A stretch of DNA of 64,000 nucleotides from Rapana venosa (taxonomy: Eukaryota > Mollusca > Gastropoda > Neogastropoda > Muricidae). Position numbers and translations under genes: made by a program. Below are positions 21,531 to 34,209 of this stretch, piece after piece; the first letter of the stretch is position 1, and every line of letters begins with the position of its first letter. Under the pieces are notes generated by a model. It ran no database searches and was not told the origin of the DNA. It saw nothing but the letters and a program-made list of their open reading frames with translations. The stretch is taken from assembly GCA_028751875.1 (NCBI GenBank), contig CM054153.1:22287230-22351229 (forward strand), written 5' to 3'.

Positions 21531-22449
21531 ATGCCAGACAAACCACAAAAAAGAGTGAAAATACACTTTTCCTGGGTCACCTTTACAATTGTTGTCACTT
21601 TTTCCACTGTTCTGATCCTGCCGACTTGGCCACACCCCGTCCTGCTCACTCCGATTCCCTCTCTTCCCCACTCCACACCATGTATATTACCCCCTCCCCC
21701 TATTTCTTACCGCTTCTCAGGCCTTGACTGACTTTTGATCTCTTTAAAACTGTTAGTGGACTCGCTGTCACTATCATGAGTACATTCGTTTGCTGAAAAG
21801 TTTCAAATGATCATCAGACAAAAGATCACCGCCTTCCTTGTTATTTTGATCCAAAATCATCTGCAATGTTCAGCACAAAGGTTGAGAATTCATCTCACCA
21901 CACGGCCCTCAGCTTACGCACAAACCTGGGCAGTCAGTGACTAGCACTAAGGAATAAATGACATTCACTGTGACGTAGAGGGATGCCATTCCTTGTTTAG
22001 AATAGCTAGCTGATTCGTTATTCTAACTGCTTGAGAATATGATTTAGACTTTGGGGCCAGAGAAAAAAATTGTGAAAATTTGAAATAAAACAAGGACAAT
22101 GTCCTGTGGGCACTGGAGAAGCACTTTGCCTAGGAAGTCAGCTGACGTCGTATAAGCAGCGAACTGGTTAAGACAGCTACCTTTGAAATCCCTTTTTGCT
22201 TTGGTTATGCCATGATAAATGGCTTCGGTAAACAACAACAAAAACCCACTAAAATTCCTTTGATAATGTTTTTGCAAGACGATTATTCAAACAGCTAACA
22301 TTTGAAGTTCTTTGTGCTTTTGTAACACAAATATTCAAACAGCTTTCATTTTCATTATTTTTTGTTTTGGTAATACAAACGAATTCCTTCGTGCTTTGGT
22401 AATCAAATCATGAAAAAACTCGAATCCTTTGTCAAACATTTCATGTTAA

Positions 22450-23478
22450 AACTGCATTTCCTCCGTTCAGGGTTTTAAGACAGAAGCTGAATACTCCACA
22501 GCCACCATGGCACAGTGAACCGTTTGCTACAAGTACATGGTCCAATACTCCATAAACTAGGCAAGTTTAAACTGGGAGATTCTAGGACTTCCAAATAGCT
22601 GTTACCTAAGGCTGCAGTTCAGGAACATCCAAGAAAAAGCTTACCTTACAAAACGAGATCAGAACCAGTCACCAGCTCCTCCACTTCACAGTCTTCTCCC
22701 TGTCAGGCATTCCTCAGCTTAACAACAGCCTGGGGGTCGCCCACAATATGCAATCGGTTTCACTCATCTCACTTTGGAATCACTGTGAGACAAAGTCCAC
22801 AATGGATGAGAAGTTTGCAAGTATAGCTGTTTTCAAGCAACAGCCATACTCCTGCTTCTTGGGTTTTTCCCCCTGAGCAGTTTATGCTAAGAGCTTGTCT
22901 GGGATGAAGACATTCTCATCATAACATTTCAAAGCATAGCCACATTTGGATACAGGCCTTGGTACTTGAGTCACATCAACATATCATGACATAGATATTG
23001 GCCAGGGCCATGAGATGTTAGCTCTGTTTTATCTATGAAAAAAAACACCCTCATTAAAAATCTGATCCTACACTGCAATGTGTAAGACATAAAATTGAAA
23101 ATAAATATCAGTACAGGAGACTAAAATAAGACCTTGCCTTTGCTGATGCTTTGCACAAAGTCCCACGGTTTGAAGACAAATACATTTCTCCTGACAGCAT
23201 TTGCAGCCTTCTACTTTCACATCTGCATGACGGGGCTTTCGCTTCATCCTGGTGTGTTCAGATAGTCTTCTTCTTCAATCTATGGCCGTAAATTCATGTA
23301 CTACCTCATACAAGGTGGGTTGTTTTTTCTCTTTCATGGCTACGTTTCATTCCATTTACCTAGAAACCAAGCTTGCAGATCTATGACAAAAGTTGTGGAG
23401 AAAAGACAGGCATACTGATATTGAACATAGGCACATGCATACAACAAAACACCACAGTACAGCACAACACATGCACAC
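22450..23478. other. Intergenic, no gene recognised; holds a dispersed repeat
   Basis: Around 22690-22860 a segment (CAGCTTAACAACAGCCTGGG, GGAATCACTGTGAG, CTGTTTTCAAGCAACAG) resembles 43605-43735, indicating a moderately repeated sequence. Otherwise featureless. Confidence 0.4.
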
Positions 23479-25245
23479 ATGTTCAAGCTTGAGAGAGAAA
23501 ACCATGACAGAGAAGAACAACTAGCCAACTGCACCCTGTCTGATGATCTCAGAGAAGAACAACTAGCCAATTGCACCCTGTCTGATGATCTCAGAGAAGA
23601 ACAACTAGCCAATTGCACCCTGTCTGATGATCTCAGAGAAGAGGAACTAGCCAACTACACCCTGTCCAACTTTGATGAGCTACCTGTCTTGACTCCATAA
23701 ACCCCCCCCCCCCACAAACTTTGGATAAAACAAATGGCTCTGTTCAGCATGAAAGATCCTCACCCTTACCCGTAAATGCTTTGAGCCAAAGCAGCCACCA
23801 GGAGGAAACTACTGTCAGCACTTTGGCACAGAGAGGAAAACAACACAATGCCTCCCAGCATATGAATGAACGCATGATTCAGAGATCACAAAGAGATCTC
23901 CAATGAAATCACACCAGTGAGGTCACTCCAGTTCAAGCTGAAAACAGACAGAAAATGGAGAGTCCAGGAATGCAGCGAAAAGAGAACCCTAAGCTGACTA
24001 AAGTAATAAAGGAGCATACACAAACCAACCAACAGGCAGTGACTGGGATCATCAAAGTGGTGGTCGAAGGCTGAAGGCAAAAGCAAGAGAGATGGCAATG
24101 CAGGAGATGAAGACAGAAGATGCCAGACCAGCACTCCACAGGAGTCTCAGCTGGGATGACACGTGGTCCCTCTTCAGATCAGCTTCACCGTCAGATCTGA
24201 ATATTCCAACACCTACCTCCCACTGTAAACCTGGAGACACAGGAAGAAATCAGGTGATTCTGCATGTAACTCCCTGTCACAGCAAACCACACAGTAGAGC
24301 ATGTTCTCAGCTCATGTAAGCCAAGGCATGGAGGCTACAATGTAACTGTTGGACCCCGTTTGGCATATGCCTCCAATGCCTGCTCAACTGCTGCCAAGAC
24401 TTAGACGCAGAACGCTGGCCTCAGACTCATCACAGGTGGCATGACAACCACTCCAGTGTCAGCCATGGAAAAAACAGCAGGCCTCCTCTCACTTATAGAA
24501 AAGAACCAAGAAAGCTCCTGAGGCAAAATGAGAAGCTGAAGAGGCTCCCCTCACACCCCCTCCTCCTGATATTGAAAGCCTCCCACAAAGAACTGGTGGA
24601 AGGGGCAGAGTCCTAACCATTTAATCAAGGCTCTTGAGAGGCAACACCACCATCCTCTCTCAGCAGCCAACCAGTTGACTGAATATCTCCAGGCAATGAG
24701 GACTAGCAGACAGACAGCCATCACGCTCAACAGCCCAGGAGTTTGGAACACAGAGTGCCACATAGCAGCTGACCTACAGTCACTGACCACCACATACCCT
24801 CCCAATACCTGGGCCAGAGTGTACACAGATGGGTCTGCTGAAGCAGCAGTGAAAAACGGAGGAAGCGGGGCGTCCATCAGATTCCCTGATGGCAGGACCA
24901 TCAGGAAGTTTCTGGCCACAGGCATCCTGCTCACCAGGCCTGTGCTCTGCTACTTGCAGCCAAAACCCTCAACCTGGAGGACACTCTTCCAACCAACACA
25001 GTGTTCCTGACTGACTGCAAGTCCATTCTGCAGAGTCTCCATGCACCAGAAGAAGAGCAGACACCAGACAAGAGCTAAGCATCCTCAGCCAGAGGACTGT
25101 AGCGGTGCTGCAATGGATCCCCTCCCATTCTGGCATAAGTGGGCAACGAAGAGGCGGACCACCTGTTTAAGTCAGGCAGCAACTTGGAGCAGCCAACCCA
25201 CCCGGTGTCATACAGTGATGCAAGGGCAATCCTGAGGAACACCAC
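23479..25245 (+). pseudogene. Decayed non-LTR retrotransposon (LINE) ORF2 with RNase H remnant
   Basis: The RNase H signature is spread over several frames. WARVYTDGSAEAAVKNGGSG (near 24820) carries the first catalytic Asp of the TDGS motif. FLTDCKSILQSLH (near 25010) matches the usual TDxxSxxxxL helix. VLQW..PSH and GNEEADHLFKSGS (near 25110-25190) match the terminal GNExAD motif. The order is correct for an I/Nimb/Jockey-group ORF2. Stops and frameshifts are frequent, so it is inactive. The reverse transcriptase part is not clearly recognisable upstream, and 23479-24600 is assigned only tentatively. Confidence 0.6.
23509..23676 (+). repeat. 42-bp tandem repeat, 4 copies, open on both strands
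   Basis: Three nearly identical 42-bp units (23509, 23551, 23593) and one diverged unit (23635) encode REEQLANCTLSDDL in one frame. A 74-codon frame runs from ATG at 23479 to TAA at 23698. The opposite strand is also open. No protein family is recognised; it may belong to the adjacent LINE. Confidence 0.8.
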
Positions 25246-25425
25246 ACACACACGCACTCACACAACAACACACCACACACGCACTCACACATACAAACAC
25301 ACACCACACACCACTCACACATACAAACACACACACACGCACTCACACATACAAACACACACACACACACACTGTTTAACCCATACATCCACACACACAC
25401 TGTTTAACCCATACATCCACGCTAG
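25240..25425. repeat. CA-rich microsatellite cluster
   Basis: Imperfect ACACAC runs interspersed with CATACAAACACAC and duplicated GTTTAACCCATACATCCA blocks (about 25375 and 25403). Confidence 0.9.
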
Positions 25426-25802
25426 GTTTGCTGTAGGCCTGCGAGTCCTGCTCCGGTCACACAGGGAGTGACCAAGCACTGGACCTAGGCCAGGTTTTGT
25501 TATCTGACTTGTACAGAAGCATTGTCTAGTCCAATCCAATCATGTTGCTTACTGCCCCACTGACCACATCAATGCTGCCATCTCATTAAAATGTAAATAT
25601 CAGATTAAAACTGTACAATTATATACAGACTGAAGCCAGATTAAAACCAACACATTTGCCATTCTTTGCATCAACGTCCTAATCAACCACTAAGGTCAAC
25701 CAAGGGTCATCCACATAAATGACACATAAAATGAGATATTAACCTAATACCTGGATCCTCAATACCAACCTTGTTCATAGTTAATAATCGTGACAAGTTA
25801 AC

Positions 25803-26072
25803 TTATGTCAGAGGGAAAATGTCCAATTCTGTCAGGAAGTTAAAAATGTTGTCCAGTGGAACATCGCAATATGAGTCTGCAGTGAAATGCTTGTGTCTCA
25901 TGTCCTGGACATCTTGACAATCCAGAAGCAGATGCTTGATGGCTATTCCCACATCACAAGTCACACACATGGGGTTTCCATGGGGTTTCCTTGCCTTTGA
26001 GCAAACTGAGTTAAGGTGAGAGTGGCCTGAGTGTATGCTGGTGAGCTCTGTCTTACCAGACGGCCTATGCAA
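25803..26072 (-). pseudogene. LINE ORF2 C-terminal fragment (zinc-knuckle-like end)
   Basis: On the minus strand an 89-residue frame includes TELTSIHSGHSHLNSVC, CVTCDVGIAIKHLLLDC and LDNIFNFLTELDIFPLT. This is the typical end of I/Jockey/R1-group ORF2 proteins: a GHxxLN block, then CxxC...xxHxLLxC, then a short helix and LxxIGLF-type ending. The catalytic domains are absent. It lies opposite in strand to the RNase H remnant at 23479-25245, so it is either a separate copy or an inverted piece. Confidence 0.65.
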
Positions 26073-26149
26073 GAAACTAATCCAAATATTGAAGAAATGT
26101 GTGATGTACAGCAGTACTTAACACGTCTCGTAAAGAAACAAATATGAGG

Positions 26150-26428
26150 GGCAGGACAGTCTCATGATCACAGCATTGAACTCGCAATTTGACAGTATGG
26201 GGTTAAGCCGCCCCTCCATTTGAAAGGGTTTTTTTAATCCTGGAGTTAACATCAGTACCGACTCCACTCCCTCAAAAGTTCTTCAGATGAGACTATAAAC
26301 CAAGGTCTCGTGTACGAGTGCATGCAGAACATCTTGCAGACATGTTAAAACCATTCTCCCTTCCGGAAGAGTAGGCCACTGCATGCCGATAGGTACAGAT
26401 AACAAAATGAAAATAAAATAAAATAATG
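26150..26428 (+). mobile_element. Family A SINE, diverged
   Basis: A degraded head is followed by CTGGAGTTAACATCAGTACC, CAGATGAGACTATAAACCAA and CATGCAGAACATCTTGCAGA. It ends in an AAATAAAATAAAATAA tail. Confidence 0.7.
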
Positions 26429-28600
26429 CATACACACTAGGTATCAATAAATTTTGGTTCAATATTACTTTTTAGCAAACAGACGTTAAAATGTAGAAAA
26501 ACATTTTCTGCGCAGAAATTACAGAAGGCTGGGATACCCTCTATACCAAGGGCCACCACATCATCTTGGGGGAGGCAGGAATAGGCTTGCTTTTCGTAAT
26601 GTTGGCATTTTCGCAACAAACAAAAACACAAGACAACTTTTGAGAAAACGGTTTCATTCACACCAGGATACATGTATAATTTTATATATTCCGGGGGAAA
26701 AAGCAGCTGGAAACAGGATAAACCATCTTCAGAGAGTTCTATCTATGATCCTATGATTATAATGCGCACACCACAAAGACCGGGTAGTTACCACACAAAA
26801 ACCCCAAACAAAAAGTGGAAAATGTTTACATGTTCAGACTTTTCCTCACGAGGCTTCCAATCCTTGTTGGGTTCCTTTGTACAATGTAACTGCCTCTTCC
26901 CATGGTGAAAGTACATTTTGATGTGCACACACGTGCATGCACACAAATGTTCCAATGCACACAATCACAGTGAACACACAAATCCTTTTACACATATACC
27001 AGTGTGGGTGTGTGTATATGCATCACACACACACACTCACACACACACACACACACCATCTAGAAATAAAAATGACTTCGACACGCACACACAATCACAC
27101 CACCATTACCAGCTTCCATCTTATACACTAACACATACTGCCAAACAGCTGACAATTCATGAATGACAATTTTCTTTCTCATTCGAAGCATCAAAATGTA
27201 AGGCTCAACGACAACGAGCTTCTTCACAAAAGATAAAACAAGCCGCATCACTTAACACAATACATTTGAGCAGTGTGTAAATGCAGCCCTAACCTACACA
27301 CAGGGAAGAGCGATCGATTCCTATCTGAACAAACAAACTTTCTAGCCCCCAAAAATACACTCAAGCAAAAAAATTTTAAAAACCCACTCCAACAGACGCC
27401 TGTGGTAAACTCTTCAGTTTTGTTTTGTTGTCAACCGTTATTATGTACATCAAATATGCTGACATGAAGAACACGGTCAGTGCTGATTTCTCTGTAAAAA
27501 AATTCTCTCAACTTTTAAGTTCGACTGCCCTCATAAATTCATCCTAATATCTCTTTCTAAAAAATTCTCTTGGTTGCTAAGCAAGGGCTGTGTCATGTTT
27601 TTATAATACACTTAATTTTTTTGATCTTGTCCAGTTATTAATAAAAGAAAAGACAAAAACAAAAAAGACCCTCCAATATCACAAACTCAAAATCTAAGCA
27701 ACCAAACAAAAAACAAAACCACACAAAAAAAACCCCAAACAAACAAACAAAAACATCTACAAAATAAAAAGGAAAAAAAAAAGAGAAAAAATTATCTCTG
27801 TGAAAAAAAGATGATATAAAAGTCTATATGTAAGCACTTAATATAAATGTGTTTTACTCATGTTAAGTCATGAGACACATTGTGTGTATAGTATTACATT
27901 CTGAAATGATTTTCCCCCCCTCTTGATCTGATTGATTCATGGCCTTTACCAATAACATTTATACAGCGCACTTTCTACTACGTTTCTCTACGGATGACAC
28001 AAACGCACAGTTACAGAACTACACCGAGAAAGATGCCTACTCTGAACGGGAAGCAGAGCCATGTTCCTCCAGCTGAAGTTGTCGATGAGCCTACAGAGCC
28101 TCTCTCATGTATGTGACAAGGTCACAACCAATGAAGGTTGAAAATTTCATGCTGCTAATCTACTTCACCTAGTATTTAACTAGACAAACTGGTTTCACTG
28201 CAATGTGGTTAGTCAGTGACAAAAGTTATCCCAATAACAAAAAAACCAACAACACAAAAACAAGCAAACAAAAATCATAAACCAACATTTTTTTTTTTTT
28301 TTAAACCCCACCCCCCCACTCAAGTTATGGAGATTATCTTTTGAAATAGCACCAACATTTTAAAAAAAAACAACAACAATAAAAACCCACACTAATAATT
28401 TATTTTTCAAATGCTTTTTTTGAATATTAGTTTCTACAGATTGTCTTCTGAAACAGCAACAACATACCAATCTGTTTCAATGCCTCATACCAGCAAAGTC
28501 CAACAGATTCAGACATTCCTTATTGCGTGATCTGGACCAATAATTAAATAATTTCAACACCAACACGGAAACCACACAGAAGCCTTCATGCATGCAAAGC
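26429..28600. other. Intergenic, no gene recognised
   Basis: AT-rich sequence with a CA microsatellite at 27020-27057 and A-rich low complexity at 27640-27790. No supportable coding region or RNA gene was seen. Confidence 0.5.
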
Positions 28601-29484
28601 GCACACACATGTGCATCATTTTGCAAAGGCATCACTATTGAGAATTGATCCACAGAATCATGCATGCACATGGACTCAAGAACACACCTTCACAAACATG
28701 CACTCACACACACACTCACATACACAGCCACACACACACAATGTGTACACACCACACTCACAAACACAACACACAAAACAGAGTTTTAAGTTAGTGGAAT
28801 CAAAGGAGGAATGGCTACTTGTGTTACATACTATTCACAGCATTCCAAACAAAATAATATCTTTAATCTGTTAGTGACAACAAGAAAGAAACAAAACGCC
28901 CTTTTCTGAGACGCGCGCATGTGCGAGATACTCAAAATAATTTGCAGGGGTTTGGAAAAATGAAAAAATTATATTTGTTATATAAAAAATAACAACAAAA
29001 CAACTTATCTCATGAAAATGTTATGCATATTATTGTTAATAACAAACCATGCCAATAATATACATCAGTACAAAAAAAACAAACTATATCGTTCCTTTAA
29101 CAAACATCAACACACTATTTTCAAACAAATCCTGCATATAACACAGAACTGAGTGGGTCAGCGTAGAATACAAGTGTTTACAATCATTGAGCTATGCATA
29201 TACACAGGACACCAATTTTTAAAAAACCTAAGACGGCTGAACAGGCAATGGCAACATTCTTGCAATATACAGACTCAACATTCCATCATCATTTAGTCCA
29301 CTTAAAAACAAAAAAGTCAGTCAATGTCTTCATGATTCATGTCAAAACTGAATTTTACTAATCACAGACCACGACTTGAGACTTGTATGACCCATCTTTA
29401 GGAATTGAACAAACTAATCTTTGATAAATAAATATGCACACATACAGACATGAACATGTGCACGCACGTATGGATGCTTGCAAG

Positions 29485-29517
<33 letters not shown>

Positions 29518-29779
29518 ACACACACACACAACACCAACTCAGACATCCTTGCTGTAGTATTTTCTGAAGGTGTGACACCCAGACAAGCAAGCACAAACTA
29601 CTGGCTGCATACAATCTTTGTTTTTTCAAAGATGGTGCATTCCTCATTTTCAATGATCCAACCTGAAGCTATCCTGAACATGAAAACTTATAAACTCTGC
29701 ACAAAACTTTAAAAAAATGAAGCACATCCCACTTTCAAATAAACTTGGTATATGTGTCTGCATTGGCTTGATCACTACA

Positions 29780-30020
29780 TTTCATATTCAAAGAAAATTA
29801 ACTGCATTATAAAAAATAAAAATCATATTCAAAGAAAACTAGCTGCATTAAAAAAAATTGCTTTAAAAAAAATTCCATTAAAAATAATTCAGATTCAAAG
29901 AAAACTAACCACACCTTTAAAAAAAAGTTTTCAGATTCAAAATAAAAACTAACCACACCTTTAAAAAAAAGTTTTCAGATTCAAAGAAAACTAACCACAT
30001 CTTCAAAAGAGTTTTCAGAT
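29780..30020. repeat. Degenerate tandem repeat, unit about 48 bp
   Basis: Repeated blocks CAGATTCAAAGAAAACTAAC and CACACCTTTAAAAAAAAGTT recur four to five times with decay toward the left. Confidence 0.75.
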
Positions 30021-30588
30021 TAACACAACATGAACAGTTAATGTCCCTTAACAAAAGTGCTTAATTTTAAGTCTTTAATTTCATTTTAAAATAAACTCAC
30101 TGCACCCTTTCTCATACTCATAGTTGGTCATTGTCATTCAACAGAAGAAGAAAAGAAAAATATCCGGCAAGACTGTAAAGCCTTTATTCGCCCTACAAAC
30201 TGACTACAGAATATGTAAATCGCCAGTGGTTTTCAATAATCATTTCCATGCCACACATACACAAAAAAGTACAACAATTTTCAACATTTTTTTCCTCAAA
30301 TAACATGTCATTATATGCTACAAATGTTACCCCCAACCCCAAGTTGATAATTTCTATACATGTTCAAAACATTATCTTTGAAATAAGTCTTCACTGGTTT
30401 GTTGGTTTGTTGTTGTTTTTTCTCTTTCAGAAGCATATATTATCATCATGTATTGATATTATCTCCATGTAGAAACAATACATGTGTTTGTAAATAACAA
30501 GAAGCGAGCATGATGCGCATGTTAATGATCACTCACACCCACACACTCACATTTTTTTTGGCTGAGACAGTACCACCGGTACGGATTC

Positions 30589-30592
<4 letters not shown>

Positions 30593-30623
<31 letters not shown>
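30593..30623. repeat. CT microsatellite
   Basis: Uninterrupted CT dinucleotide run of about 15 repeats, followed by a C run. Confidence 0.95.
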
Positions 30624-30625
<2 letters not shown>

Positions 30626-33600
30626 CCCCACCTCTCACACACAAGAATGACAAGAAGGCCAAGTCACTTACAAATGTGCAACATCACGGAGCAAAATCTT
30701 TCCATACACTACTTTTTTTTTAATTAAACAGTACATTTTTCTCTATGTATTGATACTCTTCCTACCTTTCATCATACAACATGTAGTTAAGGAAGAAAAA
30801 CTATACAGCAGGAATTTGAAAGAAAAGGAGGAGGGGTAAAGGAAAAAAGATCAATGTAATGACTGATGAAGCTAAAATCATTTAGGCCCAACTTGTCAGG
30901 CGCTTAACGGCAGCGTGACGCATTTTCGCTCATATAACAAACAATAGATGCTGTCTGAGTGTTTGATGAAAAAGAAGAAATGACAATTGTGGTATTGCAG
31001 GGGGGGGGGGGGGGGGGGGGCCACTATCAATAAGGTGACTATTGTAACAAAAATCATATCAATCATAATAATTATGTGGTGAGAACCATTATCAATAAGA
31101 TGACAACTGTATCAAAAAATCGTCTCAAAATCATGACAATTATGGTTATACATACATACACATTTTTCATTTGAACACAGTACTTTTTCCTGGAGGAGAT
31201 GGGGCCTTATTGATGGTGTAGTTACAATTGCATATCATTCATAATCTATTTTACATGATTACAGCAGCGCAAGCACAAAAATGCCCTCGTGGAACATGAA
31301 ACAGTACCTATCAATTAAAAATGACCGAACCGCATTTCATCCTCACATCCACAGCGCATTTATTCTTTTACACTCCTATAAAACACTCAGTATCTAGGTT
31401 AGGTTATACCTGATTCGTAAAGTGGGATGAGTGAAACGGTGCATACTGTGGATTACCCTTGGGATGTCAAGCTGGAGAACACCCAAGACAATAGGGTTTT
31501 TTGCATAAATAAACACACTCTGGTCTCTAAGACTAATTCATAGTAACATACACTTATAAAGTAACGTATGCTGATATTCCTAAGAAAATTGTGGTAAATC
31601 TGGGTTAGTGCACTTCTTGCCATACGAGAACAAACACGGACAAACTTTTAAACAATCACTGAATCTTTAAAAAAAAAAAAATAATAATAAACATTTTTAA
31701 AAAAACAACACCCTCCCCCCAAAAAAACCCCACTTTACAACACTTACACATATGTCGTTGGTAAGACACCTTATCAAAAAACAAATGATTCAGCAATAAC
31801 GGTTTAGATTTATACAAATTATTGGTTTAAACCCCCCCCCCAAACTTTGTTGCTCATTAACACTTGGCACAAATGATGGATCAAGTAATTATGAAACTTA
31901 TAGAGAGGATTCATATAAACCTTTATGAAATTTACACAATTAATAAACCTTAATCAAACTTACATACAAGGCTGAAAATTTACTGAATGAAATTCGCACA
32001 AATAGTTGATAAAATATTTTATAAAATGTATACAAATTATTGATAAAGTACCCTACAAATTTGCAGAAATAACTGGTATAGTATTTGACAAAATTTCTAC
32101 CCCCCAAAAAAAACCCAACCCAAAACCCAACCCAAACAAACAACAAAACCAACATACTTCATCAATAATTTCACACATTATCAGTAATGTGATGCTATTT
32201 TTGCTTGTCTTACTAACATTTTATTCTCTCATCAGACATTCTTTTAAATTCCACCATTTCTTTCTTGTTTGGAAACATTACAAATAGAAATTAACGATTC
32301 ACACACACGCACATACACACACACACACGCTTATTCATTAACCTTGAAAAAAAGAAAATTGGAACAGACTACCACCCCACCCCACCCCACAGTTTTAATT
32401 TGAGTGATCAAGATTATTCACGAATTAAAATAAAATTTTCAAAGAATAAATTACCATGGATGACAATATGGAATAAACCAACTGAAAATGTAACTCAATA
32501 TCACACTTCATAAAATCAAACATATCAAACATGAACATATCCTTACCTTCTATATACATACACTGATCTCTACAGAAACTACTGACAAACAATGTGTGAG
32601 TCATAAACAACCCCCCCCCCCCCCCCCCCCCAACAAAATCAATAAACAATAAAGACACATATAGTATTATACTTTAAGTTTGTCTCATATCAACTTTTTA
32701 TTTTTCGGACATGTCTTAGAGATGTCAAAGGACGTTATCATTGTCTTCAAATGTTTGTTGATTAGGATGTCAAGATTGCACAAACACAAACAGTGAATTA
32801 TCAATTATTGCTGCCGTCCTGACTTGAAAGGGTTTAAAAAAAAAAAAATTTAAGACTTTTTCGCCTATGTTCTGTATCAAAATAATTACTGCCTTACACA
32901 TGCACGTGTGCGCATGCCCACACACACACACACACACACACACACATTCTTTCTGGTCTGTCCAGGTACTTACAGTGACATATCTTTCGAACTATATCGC
33001 CAACAATGGGTTCAGAAATAAAATCGATATACAGCGCTTATTTTTAAAGATACTTGTAGAACATATTCCCATTCTCCCCTATCTCCCACCCCCCCTCCCC
33101 AAAATATGAATCAGCGAAAATCTAAAATCAAGGAATATATATATCTGTGTAGTGCACACCCACGCGTCATGTGTGTGTGTGTGTGTGTGTGTGTATACAC
33201 ATAAATACCAAAGATACAAAATGCATTACTAATGTGTGGCTCATACGCATTATACTGTCTAAACAATAACCACAAACTACATGCCTTACATCACTCGATT
33301 TTTGTGGGAAGGGAAAGACTACTTAACCGTTGTTCAGTCTGTACGTGACCTCAGTCCATCACAAAATTAACTAACAAACCAGCCAGCCAAGCGTCATCCC
33401 CACACAAACAAAAACACATTTTTTGGGGGGGAAGGGGGAGGGGGAAGGGGGAGGGAAGCACACACAACAGACTGACAGATTAGTCTCATAAGCTACAGAC
33501 TATGTCCAGTAAAGACTATGGTCTTTTTCTCGGGACACAGAATAGGATTATCACAAATGCTCAAAATATCCCACACAATGTTGTACTATACACAAGAATC

Positions 33601-33901
33601 ATGCTCTAACTTCTTTCGTTTTTCAAAAAAACTGTGGAACCAGGTGTATGACTTCCTACATTAATTTAAAAAACAAAACAAAAAAGAGTCTCCTCAAAAG
33701 AATCTTAGGACCCCTCTCATATATTGCAATAGAATGTTTGAAAAAGGATTAGGAATAACATACTTTTTATGTGCCAATTAAATATGCCATATGTTAAAAA
33801 AAAAGAAAACACACAGTTATATATGGTAATATTTTACCCACATAGTGTTATTAAATCAGTATTATTTCATCTACACACTGTTATATTGTTGATATCTTGT
33901 T

Positions 33902-34209
33902 AGTTCTATACTAGTAGTATGTTCTTTCGAGCCAGAAGGCCCATAGAGCCGGAGCTTATCCCGGTTTCTGTAGCGTTAAGCGAACTGATGGTTTTTCACC
34001 ACCCCTGTGACAGGACGCTAGTCTGTCGCCAGATACTTCCCCAGCAGAGCTGGTACCCACTTGTACACCTGGGTGGAGTGAGGAAAATAGGAGTAAAGTG
34101 TCTTTCCCAAGGACACAACACCGAGCCGAGCGGGGATCGAACCCGCGACCTCTGGATCACGAGTTGACCGCCTAAACCACTCGACCACGGTGCCTCAGTT
34201 CTATACTAG
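33902..34209 (-). mobile_element. tRNA-derived SINE (family E) with 13-bp target-site duplication
   Basis: The duplication AGTTCTATACTAG occurs at 33902-33914 and 34197-34209. The reverse strand of the insert starts GAGGCACCGTGGTCGAGTGG (A box) and contains GCGGGTTCGATCCCCGC (B box), then a CCTTGGGAAAGACACTTTAC block and an AGCTCCGGCTCTATGGGCC end. The intact duplication and boxes suggest a relatively recent copy. It is not a tRNA gene, because the stems do not close and a long body follows. Confidence 0.8.

Larger units (their letters stand above)
21058..22171. mobile_element. TTAA-flanked (piggyBac-type) non-autonomous element
   Basis: It is bounded by TTAA at 21058-21061 and 22168-22171, with a perfect 12-bp terminal inverted repeat CCAGTTCGCTGC. 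Removing it restores the host array unit (CAATCA-TTAA-GACAGCTA), which is strong evidence for precise insertion. The interior lacks a transposase. It contains an ATA-tail repeat (21283-21365) and a SINE tail fragment (21365-21530). Confidence 0.75.
19550..22440. repeat. Degenerate tandem array, unit about 50 bp, interrupted by two insertions
   Basis: Diverged copies of a unit like TTATTAAAACAGCTATCA plus TTGAATTCCTTTGTGCTTTG plus GTAATACAA run through 19550-20490, 20790-21057 and 22172-22440. The 20497-20782 SINE and the 21058-22171 TTAA element split what reads as one original array. Copies are too diverged to be a young satellite. Confidence 0.7.
28601..33901. other. Intergenic, microsatellite-rich, no gene recognised
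   Basis: Contains CA/GT runs (28690-28745, 29486-29530, 32920-32947, 33172-33193), a CT run (30593-30623), a G run (30998-31020), a C run (about 32611-32630), a roughly 48-bp degenerate array (29780-30020) and a fragment of dispersed repeat C (30885-31000). No coding or RNA gene is supportable. Confidence 0.5.
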
